Of a stretch of DNA of 64,000 nt, positions 1 to 12,021 are shown piece by piece (position 1 is the stretch's first letter; each line of letters starts with the position of its first letter). Origin of the DNA: Syncephalis fuscata (Eukaryota; Zoopagomycota; Zoopagomycetes; Zoopagales; Piptocephalidaceae); NCBI GenBank assembly GCA_025786725.1, contig JAHLTZ010000008.1, forward strand, positions 186,001 through 250,000, written 5' to 3'. The notes under the pieces were generated by a model. The model saw only the letters and a list, made by a program, of their open reading frames with translations. It had not been told where the DNA came from and made no database searches. The position numbers were made by a program, and so were the translations under genes.

Positions 1-2850
1 TGACGTATCACATCATCATCATCCATAACTATTTGGCTGTTTTAATACATTCACTATTTACTAACAACACGTTCTATGATGATGAGTATTTTGGTGCCAA
101 ATAACTTTTATTCTTTTAATTAATCTTTTATTATATTCGCTATTATACTGAATATATGTTCTATGATAATGAGTAGTTTTAGTATTAAATGATGTTGTTG
201 TTTTAATTTAAATACAATCTACGTCATCATTCTTTCCCTTTCTCTTTCTTCACGCTTAATAGTATATATTCATAGCATATACTTGTACACACCATATATG
301 CTACATAGATAGGGTAAGTAGTTAGCTGACTACTATTCAAGTACAAACACCTTTTACACTACGTCCTTGCATTGCTTTTTTGTAATCTTAAATTTTTATA
401 AATAATATTATACTAATGAACAATGTTAATCTGCATTATTGTCGCAGCTATATAGCATTTAAAACGTTGTATTTTAATGACTAATGTCACTCACTGCCTA
501 GTTCATGTTTAATGAAACAAATTTTTAGTTTAATACAATAAGTATTACTAAACTTAGTCATTTGATCTCTCTCCCCCTCAAGTTATGCTATAGTAATAAT
601 AAATTGCTCATAAAAACAGTTTAAATTAATAATGTTAAAATGAATAATTTAGGTGTAATTGTATTGAATATAACTGTTTGCAATAAATCTGTAAATGTGC
701 ATGTATAATACCATTGTTGTGTTATAGATTGCAATGCCATATTTTGTTTGTCATTGATATAAGATGGCACGCAGAATGTAATAAATGTAGAAAAAACAAC
801 CTGACATTTCAAATTGCAAGAATATTGGGATACAGAGATAAATATGTATAGTTTAAAGATAGAACAATACTTTTAAAAAGAAGTTATAAGAACAGACGGT
901 TATGGTGTCAAATTTTTGTGCGAAAAACAAAGCGACAACATTTGATTAAACTAGCACCATTACAAAGAAGAATTCAAGACATACATAGTCGAGTAAAAAG
1001 GTATCAATGGGATTTATAAAATAATGCCTACTGGTATGTAAAATATGCTTTTAATGAGTCTACCAATAAACAGTAATGCTTGTAAACATATTGTTATTAT
1101 TCTAATATTCTAGACAGGGTCTTGTAAAATATGGCCTAAAACATATTGTGCAATTAAGCAACATATTAAAATTAGATATGAAAGATCGTAACAATAACAC
1201 ATGTATATATATTAGATATTAGCACTAATTACTAGTAACAAACGATTATCACGAAGACACAATGACTAATTATTTGTTGTTTGTAAATATATTATTAATA
1301 AATATCAGAACTTAACACTACAGGAAAAATTCAAAATAATATATTGCTTGGTCATTTAAGTTGTAATTTCTTTAATTAGAAACGTAGCGATATACATTTT
1401 TATATAGGAGTTTCAAAACATAACGGAGGAATTTATCATTGTGCGATTTAAATTTAAAACCGTTTATTTTTAAAAAAAGTAAATCGTGTTTCAAGCAATT
1501 TGCTTTGCCTTGAAACGCCGTTTGCTTCAGTTTACTGTAAAGAAGGTGAAATTGTTATAAACTAATATTCGCTATGGCCTACATGTAAAGTAGATCTCAA
1601 CGGTGCTAATTGAGCTGTCTATTCCTTATTAACATAGATAAAAGCGTCTGTCTATCTATTCTATTGGATACAGCAATAGCGAAAAAGTCGAGCCCCTTTG
1701 CACATCATACATAAGATTTTAAAAATAGCTTTTAATTAATAGGAGCATTAGAATGCCGAAAAATAGCCAGGCAATCTACGGAAGTGGATAAAGTTGCGCA
1801 CAGACAGGCTACAAGGTAATATTGTAGACTATTGGTTAAATACCAGTAAACATTGACATTTGCAGCCAAGCACACTACACGATCCTGCTGAGAATTGGAC
1901 TTGAGTTACTGCATTCCACTTTGCTTGTGTAACATCATTTTGCGTCGGCGCAGAACATGCCCCCATTAAATGTACTGAGCGGATTGGCTTGCATGCCTAT
2001 AGCCTTAGATTGTTAATAAAACCCATTATTTAGCTAGACTATGGGCCCAGACACCTAGATTAATCATAAATGGGCACGACTAGAAGCTTCGACGTTTGCT
2101 AAATGTATTTTAATTGGCTCTATTAAAATTAGAAATCATAAACAGAACGCAAGCCCTATGCTACGGTTATTACAAGACGGTGAACCAGTCCTGGTTGAAG
2201 AACGAATATAGCGACGAGCAATGCCGAGTAGTCAATTAACACTCGCTGTTTTCGACACTTCCTCGACACATGTTTGGCTGCATTTAGCCATGTTCGCTGC
2301 AAATCCAACTAATGCAGAAACATGGATATGATACTTTTGACCGAATCACTGTCAGACGCGGCCTGCCTAATAGGGACAGATTTTAATTTACTCTAGAATG
2401 AACTAGCTAATGAGTTGACTAATCACAGTCCGTCATTGTGGCATGAATAGCATAGAAATAGAAATCATAGTCACTATGAACGATCGCTTCATATTCTACA
2501 CCGCGTGCACCACTATGAAAATAAAAATAAAAATATACGAGCAGCAATGCCACGACTTGTTGCTGGTAAAAAACTTGTTTATTATTCATATGAGAACATT
2601 AATGAACTGCACGCATCACAAACAAGTAAATATTCAATTTGTGCCATTTTTCACCATTTCATTAAATGATAATAACTAAGCTACAGTCTTAGTCTATCTG
2701 CCTTACCATTAATAACGATATCGCTGCATGATTCAAATTTCCGGTCACATCAGCAAGGATGTATGATAAAAGACGCAACTATGACCAATGAATGACTTTC
2801 ACCAGAATAAACGATAAGCAATCAAGGGCACACAAGCCTCGGTCGTTTTC
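1..2850. other. AT-rich stretch, no gene recognised
   Basis: I see no convincing gene here. Open frames are short, AT-driven and lack recognisable motifs. There is an imperfect local duplication at about 72-105 and 160-192 (both start ttctatgat-atgagta). A segment at about 487-565 resembles 40208-40285, sharing a 'catgtttaat-aaacaaat' core. These look like old repeat remnants. Confidence 0.5.
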
Positions 2851-5800
2851 AATCAAATGCTGCCCACTCTATCTCCCACTATCTTTCTCTTAATCTGTCC
2901 ATCTGGTCTATCTTATTTGCTGGCGCATCGCTTAACCTATTTCTCTAGGGAGCTTGCGTGCGTTGCTGTTTTGGTTCAAGGGTCTCCAAATCAACTCAAT
3001 ATACTGTCATCCATTCTCCGCAATGAGCTTGGTTCATCCCGAGTGGCTCGTAACCATTTTGGGCAAAGATTCGCGCATGCTAAACCCATGTGTTTTGGAT
3101 CAAATAGGTATGCTCGCCCTGTTTGGTCGACTCCAAGCACGGTCAGCCTATGCCGTACGATACGTTGCGCCTCCTCGCAACAGCCGGAAGAAACAGCAGA
3201 AACAACCTTCACTAGCCTTTACCATTACAGCAGTAGTACTGGGTGCCATCAATAACAATAGCAATAACAATGATGCTGATAATAACAATAAACATTTATT
3301 ACAACAATGCCGATGATGATTGAATAAAAATGCCATGGCACTAGCTTACATCTACATAATTAATAGCCAGCCAACCAGCAGCCAACGCGGCAGCATATTA
3401 CTTTGTAAAGCAAAGCAGTCCACGCATGTGGCGTCGTGTGCAAGAATGTTGCAGCTCTAATTATGCGCAAACATGTTAGGCAAAAGTTGTGACGAGTGGG
3501 TGCCCAAGCAGCTTGCAATTGTCATCAAACAAACATTAATGTAGCGGTGACACACGGATAACCATTCCATAAAGTTGGCCTTCTACTTCTCTTCTCTCCT
3601 CGCCTCTTTTCACCTCTGGCTCTCCTCGTACTATTGCGCTCACTCGCTCATTACATACTCTCATATTACCTTGTCCTTACTCCTTCTTCGCTCTTATTCT
3701 CGCTCTTTCTCGCGCTTACTCGCCCACTCACTCGTTCGCTCTCGGTCTTTACTCACTTGCTTAAACTGTCCCATTGGTTCTATATTTACGGCCTTTTGCG
3801 CGCCTTCAGCCAAGCTTGTTGCATTCCTCATTTCCACCAAAAAAAGTCGTTATTATAAGTTTCCCCTTTGGAACATATTCACTGCGGAGCTTTTCTTGTT
3901 AGCCATAATTAATTTGCAGGCAATTCAAACTCAATAACTTTTAAAGCCGTGGCCAAGCCATAAACCACCATCACCATATTTACCGAACCTCTTATTGAAC
4001 TATATCCGTGCCCTTGCTACGCTTTCCAAATACTGCCAATTTTACCAATTTGCCCCGCTATTAATATCACTACTATTGCTTTTATCACTGATAGGAGTAA
4101 TAGCATTAAAAGTATTAGTAGTAGATTATTGGTACAATATAAAGGCACCGAACGTGATCTTTACGGTTTACTCGCTTATTTTTCTTTATTTCCTAGACAA
4201 GCCGTAAGCATAAAAGCTCAGATTGTTCTTTTTACACTTTTTTAGCACTTTAACACTAACATTTTATCGCATCGTCATCATTATTGGCTATTCTAAACCA
4301 TAGTGCTATCACTTTTTTATTTTGCTCTGCTTATTTTTCATAAATTTGCTTGCTACACTTTTTCAACGCTTTGTTTCCGCCTTTCTGCCTGATAACTTTG
4401 AACGTCTCGGTTTGACAACGACAACGCTCGTATTGATTGAAGATCTAGTATAACTGACTATTAGTACTATTAATAGTATTATTAGTAATCATCAGTATCA
4501 TTAATATATCATTAGTACCACCACCAATATTGCGGGCATCATTACTTGGTAAGTTTATAATTATCATTTTGTTATTGTAGCTTGTGTGTTTTGCATATGT
4601 TTCAAGTCATCAGTATCCACTAGCAATGACTCATTGCTGCTATTTTTTCGTGTTTGCGTCGCATTCTTCTTTACACGAATATAACTTTATCCAATTTGCG
4701 GTATCCGATGTTACATTATGTCTACGATGATGACATTGTGGAAGGCCTGTAGCTTGCCAAACTTGAAAAACATAATGTTCCACGTTAGCGTTCTCTTAAC
4801 CTGTGTTTCAAGTCGATTCAGTATGACTTCTATGAATTTGGCCTTTTCTTTCCAATGAACCGTATGATAGTGAGCGCTTTTTCTATTGGTAAACACCAAG
4901 GTATACTATCGTTTTTCCATAGTTTCATAGTCAACACATGTTGTTATTTCCTCATGCAATATTCCTGTTTCCGCCATTTCACATGAGTTTTTAATCCAGT
5001 CTTTCTTTCCTATGATTGGAAAACCTGGGCTTTTTCATAAAACCGAGCTCGCCTATTGGCAACTACAACTCAAACATTAAACATGGGCGATCTTTACTAC
5101 TGTTTTCATTTATGGCAAATTCGGCAGACAAACCGGTATTTATCTGAGTAACATGCTGACTATGTACATTCGGCATGGCACAAATCATGCTTGCCGTCTA
5201 TTGGCACACACATCCCTCCCTCCATTACTATCATTAAACTATGCATGTGCATGTGGATAGGCGAATAGGATGAATGAATGAACAGTGGACGGATGGATGG
5301 GTCACGGTACTACTATAATGACTACAACTCGTTTATTAAGTGCCATTTCCACACACACAGTCATTTCGGCAATGGTGACTGCCATGCAATACTAAGCATG
5401 TCGTCTAATAATGCTATACACTTGTTAAGCTATTTTTAAACCATTGTTATGCATGCGTTGGTACATGTGTTGCCTTTGCAATCATTTTAACGAGCAAGCG
5501 AGCAATGTCGGCATATGGTTCATCGCGCTTGTCAAGCAAGCTAGTGCCTGTGTACATGTACATGTGGGTGTGTAGTGGTGTGCGGTGTGCTTATGTGCGT
5601 GCGTTTACTTGTAACCGCCTGTGCAAGGTTGGTCACAAGTAAAAGCGGAGAAAGGACAAAATATGTACACACATTATTATGATAGAGACGGAAATAGAAA
5701 ATACGACAACAAATTGCCTGTTCGGTTTCATCAATTCCCAAGCATATCACGTTCTGTGATGCTTGGACGTAAACGTGCGTGTGTGTGTACACGCCGACTT

Positions 5801-6987
5801 TTAATTCCGTTGACCAGACTGTAGGCTACACAAACATTTCCTCTGTCCCTCTTTGCCTACCATACTTCACCCTCACTCTGATTAATCACGACCGGCAAGT
5901 GGTACGTACGCGAGAATGTAATTTGCCGAAATTTTCATCCCTGTGATATTTTCCTTATATTGCCCGTTATTTTGGACATTGGTCAAGATGTTAATTATCG
6001 CTTTTGTCTATAAACAACATTGATTGCTTGCGTATTTTTTAAGTGACTGTGCTTTCTTTATCTTTGCTCTATTCACTGCTATTACTCTATTCATTTGTCG
6101 TCTAGTTTAGTGTCATCTATCTATCCATCTCTCTCTCTCTCTCACACATCGCAACTGAGTTCCAATTGATTATTCATCTCATCGATTTACACTTTTTATA
6201 CCTCCGATAACAGCACCTGACCTGCGGTCATTGTGTACAAATTGTTGCGTTGAATTTGCGCGCACGTTCATTTCCTTTTTCTAATTCCTTCCTTTCTTCA
6301 CATACGCAGATCGACATTGCATTCAACGAAGAAAGCTACTACTACCCATCATATAACAGTAGTAGTATAGCTATAGTGGGCCGTTCTAAATTATCGTCTA
6401 CTTTCTCATCTGATTTGTTATTAGTCACTACATCATTATTACCATACTCTGTTATCGTCAGTAGTTCGTCATTATTGAACACCATTTTACCACATCACAT
6501 CCTTCATTTTACTGCTCACCTTCTACCATTGTTCTAGTGCAGTGGCCGGTAACCTGCATCTCTATCGCAGATTGTATTCTTTTTTACTTGGCAACTGCAA
6601 GCTCAGTAACAGCTTTTATTTGTGACTCTGTCGTATAGCACAGGCCTTGTTCGGCAAAAACGCTTACACGTGACTGCGTACTTGCATAATTATTATCGTT
6701 CGGTATTTTCGAGCAATATAACTGCTATAAAGCACGCATACAAGTCGACAAAGATTGGCTGCGGTTTATTTGATAACAGCAGCAACTATCTGTCGTTTAA
6801 GTGTCTTCATCTGCTTAACTTTGGCACGCATTTACATCTTGTAATTACCTTTAAATTCGTGGCCAATTTTATTTTTTTCTTGTATACACTACATTTTTTG
6901 AAGCATCGTTGCTTCTGCTTGTACACCTAACGGCATTTGTACTTACTATATTGATTCCTTCGTGTGTGCTACCATTTACTATTACTA
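2851..6987. other. Intergenic region upstream of the homeobox gene
   Basis: No gene is supported with confidence. The 2857-3316 part is richer in GC and open in two overlapping frames (132 and 120 codons). Neither frame shows a domain, and the two frames compete, so I do not call a gene. The rest is pyrimidine-rich low-complexity DNA with (CT)n and (TG)n tracts, for example around 6125-6145 and 5555-5600. Long pyrimidine-rich leaders are common upstream of fungal developmental regulators, so part of 5.9-6.98 kb may be 5' UTR or promoter; that is inference. Confidence 0.4.
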
Positions 6988-8804
6988 ATGGATACTGCCA
7001 TTTCTATTCGCCCTTTACCAGCAGATATTAAGCCCATTCCATCGTCGATTATTGTCTCTATCAACAATAATAACAATAGTAGCAGCCGTATTCACAGTAT
7101 GTCGTCGAATCTGTCCGCTTTATTACCAAAAACAACACCTATTCTACCATTGCCACAGTCTGCTTCTATGGTGTCAGCATCAATGATGAACGACGGCAAC
7201 GGCACCGACCACGACGTATCCATGGCCGACGACGATTCATCCTTGCGTCGTCGTCGTATTAGCCCGGCACAGCTGGCTGTTCTCCGGCGCGTTTACAATG
7301 AACGTACAAAGTATCCAGTCGTGGCACTACGCAATGAACTAGCTGAAAAACTCGGCTTACGTCCTCGTATGGTACAAGTATGGTTTCAGAATCAACGACA
7401 GCAAGAAGCAACAAAACGTCGAGAGCAAGAACGTGACCGCGAGCGACGCGTGTTTGAACGTGAACATGCACGCATGCATCAATTGAACATCAACGCAAAT
7501 CACGCGGCCTCTCGTCTACCATTGCCACACCCCATCTACACTGCTCGTCCCATGTCGCATCCAATGGCGGTTGTTGCACCAGCTGTAGCATCAATGCCAC
7601 TTGAACGAGTACCTACCACGCCTGCGGACCATGTTATCACACACTGTGATGGCTCGCGTCATCCACCACCGCTAGCGCGTACAGCTGATGGTCGTATTAT
7701 TCGCGGCTTCCCCGTACCCGTTGGCTTTGTGCCTTCCGATGTTTTCCGCCCCTGGTCATATGAATCTGCTCCCAGCTGGCGTAACTCAGAACCACCAACG
7801 GCCAAGAATTCGCGCCGTCGCCGTCGAGTAACCGTTTCAGGCGGCGATACCCCGATGTCACCTATCCAGCCGATGATGGGAACAACCCATATCATGCGTA
7901 CTCGCACGGCTGAGCGGCCACTACTTGAAGATACACCGATTGGTTTGATGAATGCAGGTATTCGACGTCGTCCACGTCGGTCCAGCGGTCCAGCTCGTCC
8001 ACCTTGGGTTGACCACTTGCCTGGAGATGCTCGTATCTCGACACTAACTGCATCACTTGCTCCACCTGTAGCACATCATCAGCTACAACAGCAGCAGCAT
8101 CAACGTCCCACTTCAATGTCAACGGCTTACATGTCGCCATCCAGTACATCTCCATTGCAACGCCATTCGTTATCTGCATCATCCGATAGATCATCACAAT
8201 CTATTCACACCGCTATGGTGTACCAGTTGACAATACAGCATCCGCCTGTACCGATCCCTATTGTCGTTCTTGCCCGCCTAAACCAGCATCAGCTGCATCT
8301 TCTTTTGCATCACCGATGCAGTATCATCAGCAACAGCAGCGATCACAACATCATCCAAGTACATGCCAAGGTCCTTGCTGTCATCCATCAAGATATGCTA
8401 GAGTGAATGCTCATCCATCGCCGCCCTATGGTGCCCTCCCACCGCCACCAACATCGTCGTCATCGTCGGCATTTAGATCACATTCATCCCCTCACGCCTA
8501 CTCGGCTATGAACAATGGCAACTCATTTGGTAGACCAGTACCACCACCATCCACTGCTGTCAATACTAACATGTCCATTCGATCCTCTATGCCTATGCCA
8601 CCCACTGCAATGCATTCATCACGCTCCAATTCAATCTCTTCTGGACCATTGCCTATCCATAGATTGAATCAACAGCAACAGCAACAGCAACGCCACTATC
8701 AGCATCATCCAGCCCATTCTATAACGCATGGTCAATCTTGTCTTGCTGTGATAACACCTACCCAATGGATGGTGTTACCACTGCCTATTAATAACATCGC
8801 TTGA
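6988..8804 (+). CDS. Homeodomain transcription factor
   Basis: A probable nuclear DNA-binding regulator of about 600 residues. The homeodomain lies at about residues 87-146 counted from the ATG at 6988. It starts in an arginine cluster (LRRRR) and carries the recognition-helix motif VQVWFQNQRQQ, with Trp48, Phe49, Gln50 and Asn51 of the canonical numbering. Position 52 is Gln, where Arg is usual. A basic, Arg/Glu-rich helix follows. The rest is low complexity: Pro-, Ser-, His- and Gln-rich with arginine patches (SRRRRR near 7810-7830), as in fungal homeobox regulators. An upstream GTG extends the frame but the ATG is preferred. The frame breaks once at 8187-8213: the downstream frame, with a Cys/Pro-rich stretch then poly-Gln, continues the protein to 8804. 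This is equivalent to one missing base. An intron there would need a weak donor. Target genes cannot be inferred. Confidence 0.85.
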
Positions 8805-9342
8805 TGTTAAACTAATTGCTGTGGTACATCAATACGTACAGGATACGCTATAGTGTATAGGCGATGTTCACGCTGGCGTGATTAGTCTCTCGCGCACTCT
8901 CCTTCATCTAACAAATGCATTGAAGATTATACTTGTTTTTCTTTTCTTGTCCCAGCTAGCTCTATAAGCTATTTTTATAGAACTATACCCATACCAATCT
9001 GTATACGCATGTATTTATATTTATACTATATGCTATATACTATATTATAATATACATAGTATACTATTGGATGGGCCTTTCCTTTATTCCTTTTATCCCG
9101 CCTACTCTATTATCATTGGATCTTAGTATCTTCTTTTATATTACGATTATATGCGGTTTATATTACTTTTATTTGCTTTATTGTTGTGCCGCCTTTTTGA
9201 CTTTTACTATTGTTATAATTCTTTACTGCGTCAGTATACCTCGTTATTTGTCTGTATAAACGTATTCGACGTAGCAAGCCTCAATCATCTTTGATGACTT
9301 GTATATCGTTTACTACACTAATTAATATCATTAAATTTCGGA
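8805..9342. other. Intergenic: homeobox 3' flank
   Basis: AT-rich, no gene seen. The short open frame at 9071-9259 is hydrophobic and AT-driven and is not supported. It probably contains the 3' UTR of the homeobox gene. Confidence 0.4.
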
Positions 9343-10170
9343 GCTACTGTACTTTGACTCCCACATTTTTATTTACTTATTTCACCATCTTATCGCTATT
9401 TTATTGTTCTATTTGATAATATATTATATAATAATGTTGAATATGACAATATAAATAGCATGCGTATTTGAACATCAATAAAAACACTATTCAATCCCTA
9501 GTCTTTATTTCTCTTATTTTACATTAACACTTGTTCAAGTAGCCTCAGCGGCATGCCATATATTCTGGTTACAACTGTCGCCACAAGATGTTTCTGGGAA
9601 TACACTTAACCTATCATTTTGCATATGGTGGAGGCCATTTGCTTCATCGATGATCGGTAAATAAACTGCACCTATTAAGTTGATATTAAGAATGCTTAAA
9701 AGAATGGTAAACATCAGAAACGCTAGTCTCCTATCTTTTTGTCATCATAGACAAGTATTTTACATCGCAAATATGCCCAAATGCAACAGTAGAAGATTGG
9801 AAAATAAAAAAGATCATTCAAACGCAAAGAAACCACACTGTACATAGTAACAACAATAACAACTGCGAAATGACATGGAATCGTAATCAATGGTTTCTAT
9901 TAATAGTCAATCAATCTTTCTACGCATGGCCAACAACAATAATCAACCAAATATTTCAATAAAATCAAATGGAATGTTACATTATTTATTTAAATGCATA
10001 ATATTATTACTAATGCAATGCTCTGTTACAATCAATTTTATTTTATAACAACGATAATGTTATATTACATTAATATTTATTGTAAATGATCATTTAAACA
10101 CAATTTAATCTAATCAACTCATTACAATTAATTGCGTAAAATGGTTTGCTGCTTTGGAAGGAGAGGAGGA
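9343..10170 (+). repeat. Dispersed repeat, copy A
   Basis: Two blocks (about 9343-9690 and 9935-10170) match 31836-32430 closely and in the same orientation and order. Shared landmarks are 'ctttgactcccacattttta', 'tagcatgcgtatttgaacat', 'acaagatgtttctgggaata' and 'aactgcacctattaagttga'. Copy A carries about 245 bp (9690-9935) that copy B lacks. The unit includes a polyadenylation-like aataaaa near 9477 and ends in a short open frame starting M-V-C-C-F-G at 10141. No transposase or terminal repeat is visible, so it may be a segmental duplication or a non-autonomous element. Confidence 0.75.
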
Positions 10171-10297
10171 ATTAAAGTAGACATCAATCAAAATTAATTC
10201 ATTGCAATCAACTAATCACACTCTGCTTTCTACCGAATACTCGCTGCCACCACTCTTTGTCTATTCTACTTGTTTGTCTTAACAATTTAATATCACC

Positions 10298-10435
10298 ATG
10301 AAACTTTCTATTGCCGTCATTTGCACTATCCTCGTGGCTCTTGTGGCCACTACAGCCATGGTGGATGCTGACCAGCCAACTCTAACCCGTCGCGATTCTC
10401 TTGCTACTGTTAGTCCATCTCCTCCTATTGAATAA
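10298..10435 (+). CDS. Small secreted peptide precursor (intronless paralogue)
   Basis: An uninterrupted 45-codon frame starting MKLSIAVICTILVAL, an obvious signal peptide with likely cleavage after ...MVDA. A short mature part follows, starting DQPTLTRRD and ending PSPPIE. It is paralogous to the multi-intron peptide gene at 22402-23125 (shared pattern MKxxxAxICT...ALV....VDA, lengths 45 and 44). Its 3' flank, from the stop codon to about 10680, is homologous to the last exon and 3' flank of the array at 39675-40160. It therefore looks like an intron-less, perhaps reverse-transcribed, member of the same family. The function is unknown; secretion is inferred from the signal peptide. An RR pair in the mature region could be a Kex2-type processing site. 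Confidence 0.6.
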   Translation: MKLSIAVICTILVALVATTAMVDADQPTLTRRDSLATVSPSPPIE

Positions 10436-10690
10436 CCAATACTTTCAAGACAACAGCAGTGGTAATCTAATTGAACTACTAGTTCAACAAACTTTAGGTA
10501 TATATTCGGCAAAAGCAAGACCCTTCGACAGCTGCCGTTTAGCCCATTTATACATCAAGTTTCAGCCAATGCTTCAGCTTATTCGCCATTTAAGTGATGG
10601 CATCATCATATTATTAACAAGTTTGCAATTAGTCGTTTCTATTCAGCTATGCAAAATTGTAGTAATAAAACATGTTTCCATTTAAAAAAC
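10436..10690 (+). other. Probable 3' UTR of the 10.3-kb peptide gene
   Basis: Matches 39914-40160 along its length, for example 'actttaggtata', 'ctgccgtttag', 'ttca-ctatgcaaa' and a terminal aataaa-type signal (10665-10672). An open frame runs across it in both copies, but the frames are offset by an indel near the stop codon. UTR is the simpler reading. Confidence 0.45.
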
Positions 10691-10745
10691 TATTTCCGTC
10701 TTTTTAACTAATAAATCTATTACACTTTTCCGTTTATTTGTTATT

Positions 10746-11758
10746 ATGTCTACACCGTCGGGTTCACGGCCTAGAGGCAAACGTAATACTCGAGATTCCC
10801 CCGAGGTACGTCTCTCCAAAGCCTTATCATATGTACTGCGACATGGTGCGATAAAAGAGGGAATATCTATACGACCTGATGGCTTTGTTGCAATCAGTGA
10901 AATAGTAAGTAGCTAGTATATATATATATATATAGTACTTGTTTAACCAGTACGGTACTATTAGCTATCATTACCGAAATTCAGATCCTATACAATAACA
11001 GATATTCGGAATGTAGTTGTAAACAATAGTAAACAGCGATTTACACTATGCCGTCTATCAGATATTGATACTACAATAAACAGTGAACCAACAGTACCAA
11101 TAAATAGTAAAGAAGAGGAAGATGCTATTGATAATATAGCTATATGGTGGATTCGTGCGAATCAAGGCCATTCACTAGCCAGTATCGATAAACTTATCTT
11201 ACACCGATGACCGATCCAACTGAATTAGCCACTATCGTTCATGGTACATATTATCGATTCTGGCCTTCTATTGGTAAGTAACTAGATGATTATAACAATA
11301 CACTGTTATACTATATTTATACTGACTATTGGCTAGCTCGGAAGGACTACGCCGAATGGCACGTAATCATATTCATTTAGCCATTGGATTGCCGGGTAAA
11401 AATGACGTTATTAGTGGTAAGTTATTTAGTATAATTATATATTACAGGTATTTATTAATATTGCTGTATTATCATTCCATAGGTATGCGTACTACTTCAC
11501 AGCTCTATATTTACATTGATGCTGCCAAAGCAATGGCTGGTTAGTAACTATAATTTATACAATATACTGTTTCTAATGCTATCAGCAGAGGGTATCCAAT
11601 TCTTACGTTCATCTAATCAAGTTATTCTTACAACAGGTGAAGGAGACACGGGCACTATACCTATCCGCTATTTCTCCCGTGTTGAAGATAAAGAAGGCAA
11701 TGTGCTTATGCAAGATGGCCAATTACTGGTTGAATTGAATGAAAAGTTATCTGATTAA
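10746..11758 (+). CDS. TPT1: tRNA 2'-phosphotransferase
   Basis: Removes the 2'-phosphate left at the splice junction of ligated tRNAs, transferring it to NAD+; the last step of fungal tRNA splicing. Five exons fit: 10746-10904, 10965-11273, 11337-11416, 11483-11539 and 11589-11758. Family blocks appear in order: LSKALSYVLRHGA with DGFV (exon 1); RANQGHS and TIVHGTYYRFWPSI (exon 2); RNHIHLAIGLPGK (exon 3); QLYIYIDAAKAMA (exon 4); FLRSSNQVILTTGEGDTG (exon 5). The catalytic Arg-His-Arg-Arg set expected for Tpt1/KptA is consistent with these blocks. Two irregularities: a -1 frame break between RANQGHS and IVHGT (11188-11210, next to an AAA run), and a one-base phase mismatch at the exon 2/3 junction (GG|gtaag, 11273). 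Both are repaired by one extra base. The fourth donor is gttagt. Identification is secure; whether the copy is intact depends on sequence quality. Confidence 0.88.
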
Positions 11759-12021
11759 TCTATAAATGTATTGAATACAATCTATGCTACAATATGTCCA
11801 TCGATGTGTGGTGTGATCAAATGAATGAGCCAATCATCACTGATGAATAATTACAATTTCATATACCAATAGTATTGTTTTTTTGTCTTGACATGTTATT
11901 CATTCCTTTCTTTTAACAGTGACCTCTCTCTTTCTTTAACTCTTTCACTCTATCTATCTATCTATTTGCCTATTGATTTATATAGTTTAAAGGCAAAGAA
12001 TTAAATCAAATTGATTGCAGT

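Noticed and set aside
900-1020. Basic stretch that translates as KRQHLIKLAPLQRRIQDIHS and ends in a stop
   Set aside because: It looks protein-like and could be the end of an old transposase, but no upstream coding sequence or other element feature was found.
2857-3316. Two overlapping open frames of 132 and 120 codons in a GC-richer patch
   Set aside because: They compete for the same DNA, show no motif or signal, and have Ser/Thr/Asn-rich translations typical of non-coding sequence.
10401-10685. 94-codon frame downstream of the 10.3-kb peptide, partly matched by a frame at 39881
   Set aside because: It starts from a non-ATG codon out of frame with the signal peptide, and the two copies need an indel to stay aligned; 3' UTR is simpler.
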